Part shown: in pieces, positions 1-5,616 of the stretch
Layout: each line of letters begins with the position of its first letter
Position numbering within the stretch: position 1 is the stretch's first letter
Origin: Dehalococcoidia bacterium
GTDB taxonomy: Bacteria > Chloroflexota > Dehalococcoidia > JAUYDP01
Length of the DNA stretch: 8,856 nucleotides
Reading direction: 5' to 3'
NCBI GenBank assembly: GCA_030691805.1
Contig: JAUYDP010000186.1
Location: forward strand, 1 to 8,856
The notes under the pieces: generated by a model
What the model was told of the DNA's origin: nothing
Database searches by the model: none
The model's input: only the letters and a program-made list of their open reading frames with translations
Made by a program: the position numbers and the translations under genes

Positions 1-451
1 GGGCCAGCATCTCGTGAAGGTGTCCTTGTATGAGACAGGCATCCCCCAAGGACTTCAGGGTAAATGAATGCTCCCGCAGCCCATGGATGTTATAAAAGTT
101 TGTCTCGCTGCCGAGGGCTATTACCAATTGGTCATAGACGATCTCGCCTCGGTCGGTGCTGACTTTCTTCAACTCCGGGTCTAACCCGGTGATCCTGGCC
201 TGGTGGAAATCTATCTGGCGAGGTCCTAACAGGCCGTCCAGGGGGACGGCTACCACTCCAGCGGGGGTGCGCCCTCCGGCAACCTCGTGGAGTTGGGTTA
301 TTAACTGCTGGTGCCGGTTCTGGTCTATAAGGGTAATTCGGTAACCAGGATGCGAGCCCAAGAGCTTCTCCAAACGGAGGGCGCCCCGAAGACCTCCATA
401 TCCTGCTCCAATGACTACGATGTTTCTCAGAGAATCCAATCTTATCCCCAT
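1..451 (-). CDS. NAD(P)/FAD-dependent oxidoreductase, type II NADH dehydrogenase-like (N-terminal part, cut by window edge)
   Basis: The frame is open from an ATG at 449-451 (minus strand) to the left edge, giving 150 residues with no stop. Residues 10-20 (NIVVIGAGYGG) are an N-terminal Rossmann FAD-binding motif GxGxxG (G15, G17, G20), and IDQN near residue 43 fits the acidic end of the second beta strand that contacts the adenine ribose. Around residues 105-125 the stretch YDQLVIALGSETNF followed by an HGL matches the second conserved block of the NDH-2/pyridine nucleotide-disulfide family. Such enzymes are membrane-associated and pass electrons from NADH to quinone without pumping protons; sulfide:quinone reductase-like members share this N-terminus, so the exact substrate is open. 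The start is well supported: GGGAGG lies 6 nt upstream of the ATG and a good promoter lies about 50 nt further. The catalytic C-terminal half is outside the window. Confidence 0.88.
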   Translation of the reverse strand, partial: MGIRLDSLRNIVVIGAGYGGLRGALRLEKLLGSHPGYRITLIDQNRHQQLITQLHEVAGGRTPAGVVAVPLDGLLGPRQIDFHQARITGLDPELKKVSTDRGEIVYDQLVIALGSETNFYNIHGLREHSFTLKSLGDACLIQGHLHEMLA

Positions 452-497
452 GATATCCTCCCGGGATAGCCTTCGAGAGGCTCCCAGGCCCTTAAAG

Positions 498-526
498 ATA
501 TTAACATAAAGAAAATATATTGTCAA
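498..526 (-). promoter_or_regulatory. Promoter for the NADH dehydrogenase-like gene
   Basis: On the minus strand, TTGACA (521-526) and TAATAT (498-503) are separated by exactly 17 bp in an AT-rich stretch. The -35 box is a perfect sigma-70 consensus. The expected start of transcription is near 491, giving a leader of about 40 nt before the ATG at 451. It lies back to back with the plus-strand promoter at 532-560. Assigned by sequence match only. Confidence 0.7.
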
Positions 527-531
527 GATAG

Positions 532-560
532 TTGCTATATAAATCATTTAATGCTATAAT
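532..560 (+). promoter_or_regulatory. Promoter driving the structured RNA / aspartase leader
   Basis: TTGCTA (532-537) and a perfect TATAAT (555-560) have a 17-bp spacer. Predicted +1 is about 567-570, which is where the base of the folded RNA at 568-735 begins. Its -35 box is only 5 bp from that of the divergent minus-strand promoter, so one bound regulator could affect both transcripts. Confidence 0.65.
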
Positions 561-567
561 CACAGAC

Positions 568-735
568 AAGTGGGGGCCGCGGGTACTGCTACATTCAACC
601 GTGATCCAGGGCGCCGACCGGCCCTGGAAAGGGCCTGCTATCCAAGAACACGAAGGCAGCCGACCCGGATAGGCGGGGCTTTCCAGCCCCGCCGGAAGCG
701 ATCACGGTTAAATGGGGTCGTACCGGGCCGCGAGT
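568..735 (+). ncRNA. Probable structured RNA of unknown class (leader or stand-alone ncRNA) upstream of aspartase
   Basis: No convincing protein is encoded here, but the strand folds strongly. A perfect 10-bp stem joins AACCGTGATC (597-606) to its complement at 700-709. It continues outward through CATT/AATG (592-595 with 711-714), GTAC/GTAC (583-586 with 720-723) and CGCGG/CCGCG (578-582 with 728-732), with small internal loops. The top holds three hairpins: CAGGGC/GCCCTG (607-612 with 621-626), CTATCC/GGATAG (638-643 with 667-672, a long loop) and a perfect 9-bp stem GGCGGGGCT/AGCCCCGCC (672-680 with 685-693, loop TTCC; it shares base 672 with the previous stem). The base of the rod begins where the upstream promoter should start transcription. 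I do not recognise the class: there is no clear match to RNase P, tmRNA, SRP, 6S or common riboswitch cores. It could act as a leader of aspartase or, because a second promoter follows, as a separate RNA. A repeat-derived inverted repeat is the main alternative. Confidence 0.45.
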
Positions 736-766
736 TGCCAGCAGGAAAAACAGCATTAGCCGGAGA

Positions 767-794
767 TTGATTTTTTAGCATCCAGTGCTATAGT
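767..794 (+). promoter_or_regulatory. Possible second promoter immediately before aspartase
   Basis: TTGATT (767-772) and an extended -10 element, TGC followed by TATAGT (789-794), are 16 bp apart. Predicted +1 is near 801, leaving a leader of only about 12 nt that still contains the purine-rich GGGGGAA ribosome-binding stretch. If real, aspartase can be transcribed independently of the structured RNA upstream. A small hairpin, TAGCA/TGCTA at 776-790, overlaps the spacer and -10 box. Confidence 0.4.
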
Positions 795-812
795 GGTCTG
801 GGGGAACCAGGA

Positions 813-2258
813 TTGAAGGATACGAAGGCTCCATCTGTAGCGATAACCATAGGCCCACGCATCGAGCGGGATAGCCTTGGTGAGAAGGAGGTCCCGGGGG
901 AGGCTTATTACGGAATCCAGAGCCTGAGGGCGATGGAAAATTTCCCTATAAGCGGCCTGAAGCCTCATCCCGGCTTTATCTGGGCCACTGCCTTGGTTAA
1001 GCGTGCTGCGGCGGAAGCTAATATGTCTGTGGGGCTGCTTAATGCGAAGATTGGGGCAGCCATCGTCAAAGCGGCCCAAGAGGTAATGGAAGGGCAATGG
1101 CGGGACCAGTTCGTGGTAGATGTCTTCCAGGCCGGAGCAGGCACCTCTCACAACATGAATGCCAACGAGGTCCTGGCCAACAGGGCTATCGAGATCCTTG
1201 GGGGAAAGAAGGGAGACTACCGTTTGGTGCATCCCAACGACCACGGGAACATGGCCCAGTCCACCAACGACGTCTTTCCCACCGCTTTACGCATCGCGGG
1301 ACTTTCTCTTTTGGAAAGGTTACTGGTGTCTCTTGGTAAGCTAGAGCAGACCCTGGTTACGAAAGGTCTTGAGTTCAAAGATGTGATTAAATCGGGGCGG
1401 ACCCACCTACAGGATGCCGTGCCCGTTAGCCTTGGCCAGGAGTTTCAAGCATATTCTGTCTCGGTGCGGAAGGGCGCATCGAGAATACAGGAGGCAGCCC
1501 AGGGCCTCCTGAGCCTGGGCATAGGGGCCACGGCAGCCGGTACGGGCCTCAACGCCCACCCGCTCTACCGTACCAGGGTGTTGGAGCGCCTGCGGGCACT
1601 GACTGGGCTTGAGCTTGTGGCGGCGAGCGACCCCATGGAGGCCACCCAAAGCATGGCGGATTTTGCCCATGTGTCTTCAGCCCTCAAGTCGTTGGCTCTC
1701 GAGCTCATCCGAATTGCCAATGACCTCAGACTCCTCAGCTCCGGCCCCAGGACCGGGCTAGCGGAGATAGACCTGCCCGCCGTGCAGCCCGGCTCCTCGA
1801 TGATGCCGGGAAAGGTCAATCCGGTGATGGCCGAAGTAACGGATATGGTATGCTTCCAGGTAATCGGGAACGACCTGGCCATCGCCATGGCGGTTCAGGC
1901 AGGCCAGCTTGAGCTTAACGTGATGATGCCGGTAATCGCTCACAATTTGTTACAGTCTATAGAGATTCTGAAGAACGTGGTAGTGGTGCTGGCTGACCGA
2001 GGGATTAGGGGCATTACTGCCAATGTTGAACACTGCCGTGAGCTTGCCGAGAAGAGCCTGGGCATCGCTACGGCCTTGACTCCTTATATAGGGTACGAGC
2101 GGGCGGCCGAAGTGGCCCGAGAAGCCCGAGACACAGGCCGCACCGTGAGGGAGATTGTTCTGGAATCGGGGTTGCTCTCCGGCAACGACTTGGAGCGTGT
2201 CCTGGACCCCGCCCGAATGGCCCTTTCTCCTCTTAACGAAGAGGCTAAATCCGGCTGA
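813..2258 (+). CDS. aspA: Aspartate ammonia-lyase (aspartase)
   Basis: Aspartase deaminates L-aspartate to fumarate and ammonia, reversibly, in the cytoplasm as a homotetramer. The 481-residue length is normal for the fumarase/aspartase superfamily. N-terminal RIERDSLGEKEVP and YYGIQSLRAMENFPIS (residues 16-47) are aspartase-type rather than fumarase C-type. Block 1 is GAGTSHNMNANE (108-119), where fumarase C has GSGTQ. Block 2 is SGRTHLQDAVP (194-204). Block 3, the superfamily signature GSSMMPGKVNP (327-337), carries the flexible-loop serine that acts as base. VIGND and AGQLELNVM (350-371) also match aspartases. The start is a TTG at 813 with GGGGGAA 6-7 nt upstream; no in-frame ATG precedes residue 41, and the conserved N-terminal motif needs the TTG. 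The 27-bp repeats begin directly after its stop codon. A class II fumarase is a less likely alternative. Confidence 0.92.
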   Translation: MKDTKAPSVAITIGPRIERDSLGEKEVPGEAYYGIQSLRAMENFPISGLKPHPGFIWATALVKRAAAEANMSVGLLNAKIGAAIVKAAQEVMEGQWRDQFVVDVFQAGAGTSHNMNANEVLANRAIEILGGKKGDYRLVHPNDHGNMAQSTNDVFPTALRIAGLSLLERLLVSLGKLEQTLVTKGLEFKDVIKSGRTHLQDAVPVSLGQEFQAYSVSVRKGASRIQEAAQGLLSLGIGATAAGTGLNAHPLYRTRVLERLRALTGLELVAASDPMEATQSMADFAHVSSALKSLALELIRIANDLRLLSSGPRTGLAEIDLPAVQPGSSMMPGKVNPVMAEVTDMVCFQVIGNDLAIAMAVQAGQLELNVMMPVIAHNLLQSIEILKNVVVVLADRGIRGITANVEHCRELAEKSLGIATALTPYIGYERAAEVAREARDTGRTVREIVLESGLLSGNDLERVLDPARMALSPLNEEAKSG

Positions 2259-2352
2259 GTGGCAAGGCATGAGCAGGATAGAGTAGTCGCAAGGCATGAG
2301 CAGGATAGAGTAGTGGCAAGGCATGCGTAGGATAGAGTAGTGGCAAGGCATG
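2259..2352 (+). repeat. 27-bp tandem repeat, about 3.5 copies
   Basis: Units start at 2259, 2286, 2313 and (partial, 13 bp) 2340. Each begins GTGGCAAGGCATG and ends GGATAGAGTA. Unit 2 has one change in its first half (GTCGC); unit 3 differs in three bases near the middle (GCGT for AGCA). The array starts on the base after the aspartase stop codon and runs into the palindrome at 2337-2364. It looks like serial duplication of one arm of that palindrome with its flank. No function is evident. Confidence 0.85.
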
Positions 2353-2364
2353 CCTTGCACCTAC
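2337..2364. repeat. Palindrome at the end of the 27-bp repeat array
   Basis: GCAAGGCATGCCTTGC (2343-2358) is a perfect 16-bp palindrome. After a 2x2 mismatch it is flanked by GTAG (2337-2340) and CTAC (2361-2364), making a 28-bp inverted repeat. The truncated fourth 27-bp unit supplies its left arm. It could form a hairpin at the 3' end of aspartase mRNA, but no T-run follows, so it is not a classic intrinsic terminator. The GTAG...CTAC ends recall the other intergenic hairpins in the window. Confidence 0.6.
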
Positions 2365-2392
2365 AGACCGGAGGGGCAATACTGAATAGTGA

Positions 2393-2406
2393 GGGCTTTC
2401 TAGCCC
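2393..2406. repeat. Small hairpin upstream of rubrerythrin
   Basis: GGGCT (2393-2397), loop TTCT, AGCCC (2402-2406). It closely resembles the top hairpin at 672-693 in the structured RNA (GGGGCT, TTCC, AGCCCC). There is no T-run after it. The rest of the aspartase-rubrerythrin gap (2407-2471) is AT-richer and presumably carries the rubrerythrin promoter, but I cannot pick a convincing -35/-10 pair. Confidence 0.35.
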
Positions 2407-2471
2407 CCATCGTGGCAGTTAAGGTAAGTAAACTCTAGGTATTAGTATTTAACGAAAAAGGAGGAAAGTGT

Positions 2472-2897
2472 ATGTCAAAGTCTCTTACTGGATCAAAGAC
2501 CCTGGATAACCTCAAGACCGCTTTTGCCGGTGAGTCCCAGGCCAACCGGCGCTACCTTTACTTCGCTCGGCGGGCTGACGCCGAAGGACGCCCGGATACG
2601 GCGGGTCTTTTCCGGGATGTTGCCGAAGGAGAGACCGCCCATGCTCACGGCCATCTGGAGTACCTGGCCCGAGTCGGAGATCCAGTCACCGGTCTTCCCA
2701 TAGGAGATACTGCCAAGAACCTTAAGTCTGCCATCGAGGGGGAGACTTACGAATATACCCAGATGTACCCGGGCTTCGCCAGGACCGCGCGTGAAGAAGG
2801 TTTCGATGATATAGCGGAGTGGCTGGAGGTCCTGGTCAAGGCGGAAAAGGCCCACGCCGGGCGGTTCGAGAAGATGCTCAATTCATTGGAGGATTAG
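2472..2897 (+). CDS. Rubrerythrin family protein without rubredoxin domain
   Basis: Rubrerythrins reduce hydrogen peroxide with a non-haem di-iron centre in a ferritin-like four-helix bundle and protect anaerobes in the cytoplasm. The 141 residues are the helical bundle alone. Likely iron ligands are visible in the usual order: E21 (AGESQANRRY), E54 and H57 (EGETAHAHGH), E91 and E94 (EGETYEY), and E125 and H128 (KAEKAHAGRF). The C-terminal rubredoxin module with two CxxC motifs, found in classical ~190-residue rubrerythrins, is absent, and the ORF stops cleanly after NSLED. The electron donor must therefore be a separate protein not seen here. AAAGGAGGAAAG immediately upstream of the ATG is an excellent ribosome-binding site. 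The gene is convergent with the decayed toxin gene that ends 18 nt downstream. Confidence 0.95.
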   Translation: MSKSLTGSKTLDNLKTAFAGESQANRRYLYFARRADAEGRPDTAGLFRDVAEGETAHAHGHLEYLARVGDPVTGLPIGDTAKNLKSAIEGETYEYTQMYPGFARTAREEGFDDIAEWLEVLVKAEKAHAGRFEKMLNSLED

Positions 2898-2915
2898 AGG
2901 CTCTGTTACAAAGCC

Positions 2916-3093
2916 TCAGCCGGCCTGAGGAAAGGGGTATTCGCCGATCCAGCGCACCCAGGGGGCAGCGGGGCCAAGTGCCTTGAGCAAGACGCGATCG
3001 TCAGTCCAGAGGTCCACGTTTAGCATCAGTAAACTCCTCCTCTATCAGCCACTTGACCGCGACACTAGCGTCGACCACTACAGCCGGATTCAC
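2916..3093 (-). pseudogene. Collapsed VapC-like PIN-domain toxin (internal deletion plus frameshift)
   Basis: A GTG at 3091-3093 overlaps the stop of the upstream antitoxin-like gene by 4 nt (GTGA), the usual translational coupling of toxin-antitoxin pairs. It opens VNPAVVVDASVAVKWLIEEE, the first strand and catalytic Asp (DASV) of a PIN ribonuclease, but hits TGA at 3001 after 30 residues. In the next frame, 2916-3026 encodes VDLWTDDRVLLKAL and PWVRWIGEYP, the typical C-terminus of this PIN subgroup, including an acidic active-site residue in WTDD. The two pieces overlap on the DNA, so the central ~75-80 residues of a normal ~130-residue toxin are missing and the frame is shifted. I infer that the toxin is inactive. 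The frame analysis is direct; the family assignment is from recognised motifs. Confidence 0.8.
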
Positions 3094-3485
3094 AGCCTCT
3101 TGGAGCGCTCCTCGCGTGCTTTGCGAATCAATCGCCAGGAAGGAGAAAGAGGCTTACCGTGTCTCCGGGCCCGGATTCGGTCAATGAGGGACTGCGATTG
3201 CTCAAGGAACTCTTTTATTCGGTTTGCCTGCTCGTCGCCAAGAGGTCTAATAGTAAGCTCAGTTTGGATAGGCATCTCTTCTTGCATAGACTCCTCCTCT
3301 TCTTTGCGTGTGGGAGTCAGTAGGGCGGCCATATCCGAGCGCAGGATACGTATGCACCGGGGACCAAGGTGGTAGGCGGGCAGGCGCCCCTGCTTGAGCC
3401 AGCGGTGAAGGGTCACGGTGCTAATCTTCAGGAGCTTAGCGGCCTCAGAGATCGTGAGCAGGTCGGTTTCGGTTTCTATCATCAT
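3090..3485 (-). CDS. HTH (excisionase/MerR-like) antitoxin partner of a PIN toxin
   Basis: Residues 9-56 (from LLTISEAAKLLKIS to RSDMAALL) are an HTH_17/excisionase-type winged helix that binds DNA. An acidic linker (KEEEESMQEE) leads to a C-terminal tail, RRHGKPLSPSW then IRKAREERSKRL, which resembles the toxin-binding tails of antitoxins found next to PIN toxins. I infer that it bound and repressed its own operon and neutralised the PIN ribonuclease encoded by the overlapping remnant. I prefer the ATG at 3483-3485 (131 residues), which has AGGAG 8 nt upstream; an ATG at 3510-3512 would add nine residues but its GAGGAAGG lies 12 nt away. The reading frame is intact although the toxin is wrecked, so it may now be an orphan regulator. 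It follows modC on the same strand after a 130-bp gap. Confidence 0.85.
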   Translation of the reverse strand: MMIETETDLLTISEAAKLLKISTVTLHRWLKQGRLPAYHLGPRCIRILRSDMAALLTPTRKEEEESMQEEMPIQTELTIRPLGDEQANRIKEFLEQSQSLIDRIRARRHGKPLSPSWRLIRKAREERSKRL

Positions 3486-3545
3486 GTCGAGCGCTCCTGA
3501 GGTACACGGCATGGTCGTGGCGTTACCTTCCTCAACAGCGGTTTT

Positions 3546-3575
3546 AGCCTATCATGGATTATCATTAGCTGTCAA
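3546..3575 (-). promoter_or_regulatory. Possible promoter of the HTH antitoxin gene
   Basis: On the minus strand a perfect TTGACA (3570-3575) is followed 18 bp later by TAGGCT (3546-3551), a weak -10 match (3 of 6). It lies in the 130-bp gap after modC, where a promoter for the HTH-PIN unit is expected. I see no intrinsic terminator for the mod operon in the gap, so read-through from modC is also possible. Confidence 0.3.
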
Positions 3576-3615
3576 AAGACCTCTAAGAAGGGGGCATGAT
3601 TTCCTTGATGATTTG

Positions 3616-4728
3616 TTACCTCTCCCGCAGAGCGTCTCTGTGCTCGGGGATAATGTGGATCGCGTTCATCTTCAGGGAGACGGTAACGGCCTTCCCGGCG
3701 GCCAGGCCCAGGCGCTCGTAGGCATGACTTGGCACCTCTATCTCCAGATCGTAGTCTTGAGAGGATGAGCTGATCCGGAAATAGAGTGAGTGCACCGATC
3801 CTCTGGGTAATTGGTCAACGATTACGCCGTCCAGCAGGTTCTCCTTCACCGCTTCCTTGAGCGGCTGAGCCGGCTTCACCACCATTATACTCTCCGGCCG
3901 GATGCAGAACTCCACCTCCTGGCCCACCCTGCAGGATTGCGTGGGCGCCATGACCGAAAACGCGTTGCTCTGTATTACGACGTGCTCTGCCTCGACCGAC
4001 TGCACCATGCCCCGGAAGATGTTCTTGGTCCCTGTGAAGCGGGCCACAGACCTGGTGCGGGGCTTATACAGTACCTCGTCGCGGTGCCCATCCTGGAGTA
4101 TCCGGCCGGCGTCGTAGACTACCATTCGCTCGCTCAAGGCGTAGGCCTCCGGCAGGTTGTGGGTGACCAGGATAGTGGTGATAGAGAGCTGGCGGAGGAG
4201 CTGCATCAGCTCGCTCTGAAGCCGGCCTCGCACGGCGCTGTCCAGGGCGGAAAACGGCTCATCCAGAAGCAGAATGCGTGGCTGGGTAGCCAGGGTGCGG
4301 GCCAGGGCTACCCGTTGCTGCTGTCCTCCGGAGAGCTGGCGGGGCAGACGCTTCTCCAGGCCTTCCAGCCGAACACGCCGGATGGCCTCCTCCACCTGGC
4401 TCCGCCGCTTATGGCCGGGAAGCTGATGGAGGCCATACCCGATGTTGGCCTCAACGGTCAGGTGGGGGAATAGGGCGTAGTTCTGAAATACGTATCCCAC
4501 CCGCCGCTTCTGCGGTGGGAAGTTAATGCGCCTCTGGCTGTCGAAGACAGTTAGCCCGTCAATGACAATGGCGCCATTATCCGGAGTGACCAGCCCGGCG
4601 ATACAGTGTAGGGTCAGGCTCTTGCCGGACCCGGACGGCCCGAACAGGGCCACCATATTGTCACCGGCACTAAAGGAGACCTGGAGGCAGAAATCCCCCA
4701 GGCTTTTCTCGATATCCAGCTCTAACAC
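3616..4728 (-). CDS. modC: Molybdate ABC transporter, ATP-binding protein
   Basis: This subunit hydrolyses ATP on the cytoplasmic face to drive molybdate (or tungstate) import through ModB. The 370 residues carry all nucleotide-binding motifs: Walker A GPSGSGKS (30-37), Q-loop Q82 (VFQNYALFPH), signature LSGGQQQR (132-139), Walker B ILLLDEP (152-158, D156 and E157) and switch H190 (VTHN). After about residue 240 comes a C-terminal regulatory region of the TOBE/MOP kind found in ModC and related CUT1/POPT-type ATPases. The order behind modA and modB fixes the role; alone, the sequence could also serve sulfate or iron. The start is a GTG at 4726-4728 with no good Shine-Dalgarno within range: the nearest AAGGAG is over 20 nt upstream and lies at the edge of the inverted-repeat element at 4753-4930. 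Translation may therefore have been altered by that insertion. Confidence 0.92.
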   Translation of the reverse strand: MLELDIEKSLGDFCLQVSFSAGDNMVALFGPSGSGKSLTLHCIAGLVTPDNGAIVIDGLTVFDSQRRINFPPQKRRVGYVFQNYALFPHLTVEANIGYGLHQLPGHKRRSQVEEAIRRVRLEGLEKRLPRQLSGGQQQRVALARTLATQPRILLLDEPFSALDSAVRGRLQSELMQLLRQLSITTILVTHNLPEAYALSERMVVYDAGRILQDGHRDEVLYKPRTRSVARFTGTKNIFRGMVQSVEAEHVVIQSNAFSVMAPTQSCRVGQEVEFCIRPESIMVVKPAQPLKEAVKENLLDGVIVDQLPRGSVHSLYFRISSSSQDYDLEIEVPSHAYERLGLAAGKAVTVSLKMNAIHIIPEHRDALRER

Positions 4729-4752
4729 GGTGTCTGCACCATTACGAGGGCT

Positions 4753-4930
4753 CCTTCACCGCAGAGGCGCAGAGGGAGCAGAGAACCCCTTGGATTGTCT
4801 CAGCGGTATTGGTGCTGCAAACCCATACCTTACATTATTGTGCACAATGAGCCGCATCATATCTTGGCACTAGGAGCCTTGGGACAGACGCAAGAAAATC
4901 TCTGTGGTCTCTGCGCCTCTGCGGTGAAGG
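4753..4930. mobile_element. MITE-like inverted-repeat element inside the mod operon
   Basis: A 22-bp sequence starting CCTTCACCGCAGAGGCGC (4753-4774) recurs as an exact inverted copy at 4909-4930; the match resumes after a 5-bp mismatch as AGAG, so about 31 bp are paired. Near the exact centre lies a 12-bp palindrome, ATTGTGCACAAT (4837-4848). The element is 178 bp long, encodes no transposase and fills nearly all of the 216-bp modB-modC gap. Without it the genes would be about 38 bp apart, as expected in an operon. I see no clear target-site duplication. GCAGAGGCGCAGAG-type ends are, from memory, common in dispersed intergenic repeats of many bacteria. In mRNA the arms would form a strong hairpin between modB and modC, which may stabilise or uncouple the two messages. 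Confidence 0.75.
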
Positions 4931-4944
4931 ATCCCCGGCGTCAC

Positions 4945-5613
4945 TCATCGTTCGGGGCCTCTGCCGGCCCAACTGAGTATGGCCAGGGCGCCAACGGTGA
5001 CAGCGGTCAGAATGACCACCAGGGTGTTAGCCAAGCTTAGCCTGCCGGCCTGGACAGCGTCGTAGATGGCCACGGCCATAGTCTGAGTGCGGCCGGGGAT
5101 GTTGCCCGCTACCATCAGGGTAGCTCCGAACTCACCGGTAGCCCTGGCGAAGGCCAGGGCCGTGCCGGCCAGGATACCCCGCCAAGCCAATGGGACAGTG
5201 ATAGTCAGAAAGATAGATACTTCAGAACGGCCGAGGGTGCGGGCGGCCTTTTCCAGATCGGGGTCTATGGCCTCCATGCTTGCCTGGGCGGTGCGCACCA
5301 TTAATGGAAGAGAGACGATGCAGGATGCGATTACCGCCGACTGCCAGGTGAAGATCAGGGTTATCCCCAGGCTCTGTTCCAGGAATCGTCCCACCGGGCT
5401 TTGTTTGCCTATTGTAGTCAGCAGATAATACCCCAGGACAGTAGGGGGAAGAACTAACGGCACGGTCACTAGAGCACCCAGTATTTCCCTTCCCCAGAAC
5501 CGCCGGCGGGCCAGGAGCCAGGCCAGGGCGATTCCTATCAGGAAGGAGATGGCAGTGGCAATGCCGGCAACCCTAAGGGAGAGATAGAGGGGGAAGAGGT
5601 CTATTGCCTCCAC
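4945..5613 (-). CDS. modB: Molybdate ABC transporter, permease protein
   Basis: This is the membrane channel of the importer. The 222 residues hold several hydrophobic helices, roughly at 10-35, 45-68, 84-110, 138-158 and 193-215, matching the compact ModB family. The cytoplasmic EAA loop that docks on ModC is EKAARTLGRSE through WRGILAG (121-150). EFGATLMVAGNIPGRTQT (161-178) is a strong ModB signature. The start is a GTG at 5611-5613, 3 nt after the modA stop, with GGAGAG overlapping the end of modA about 8 nt upstream, so translation is likely coupled to modA. The gene ends 14 bp before the MITE-like element. Confidence 0.95.
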   Translation of the reverse strand: MEAIDLFPLYLSLRVAGIATAISFLIGIALAWLLARRRFWGREILGALVTVPLVLPPTVLGYYLLTTIGKQSPVGRFLEQSLGITLIFTWQSAVIASCIVSLPLMVRTAQASMEAIDPDLEKAARTLGRSEVSIFLTITVPLAWRGILAGTALAFARATGEFGATLMVAGNIPGRTQTMAVAIYDAVQAGRLSLANTLVVILTAVTVGALAILSWAGRGPER

Positions 5614-5616
5614 CGT

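Noticed and set aside
156..344. 62-residue plus-strand ORF
   Set aside because: Antisense to the Rossmann-fold coding sequence on the minus strand, with no ribosome-binding site or known motif.
710..735. Possible T-box-like core (GGGGTCGTACCGGGCCGCG)
   Set aside because: It only loosely resembles the AGGGTGGTACCGCG T-box sequence, aspartase is not a T-box target type, and the bases are already paired with 578-595 in the rod fold.
568..735. tmRNA, RNase P RNA, SRP RNA or 6S RNA
   Set aside because: The signature sequences I know for these (SRP GGAAGGAAGCAGCC loop, RNase P GAGGAAAGTCC-type core, tmRNA CCA end with tag frame) are absent, and the three-hairpin top does not fit the 6S shape.
570..770. 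66-residue plus-strand ORF over the structured RNA
   Set aside because: Arginine/proline-rich low-order sequence with no domain and no ribosome-binding site; the strong fold explains the region better.
2259..2352. CRISPR array
   Set aside because: The 27-bp units are directly adjacent with no spacers, and no cas gene is present.
1950..2360. Minus-strand ORF with a repeated MPCHYSILL peptide
   Set aside because: Periodicity comes from the 27-bp DNA repeat being a multiple of three; the rest is antisense to aspartase.
2914..2930. CCTCAG-CTGAGG hairpin as a terminator between rubrerythrin and the toxin remnant
   Set aside because: Only a 6-bp stem and no T-run on either strand; it could be chance.
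3486..3512. Upstream ATG start for the HTH antitoxin
   Set aside because: Its purine-rich stretch is 12 nt away, while the internal ATG at 3485 has AGGAG at good spacing, and the extra nine residues are not part of the HTH domain.
3811..4473. 220-residue plus-strand ORF opposite modC
   Set aside because: It is antisense to a well-conserved ATPase gene whose motifs are all on the minus strand; the histidine/leucine-rich translation has no recognisable domain.
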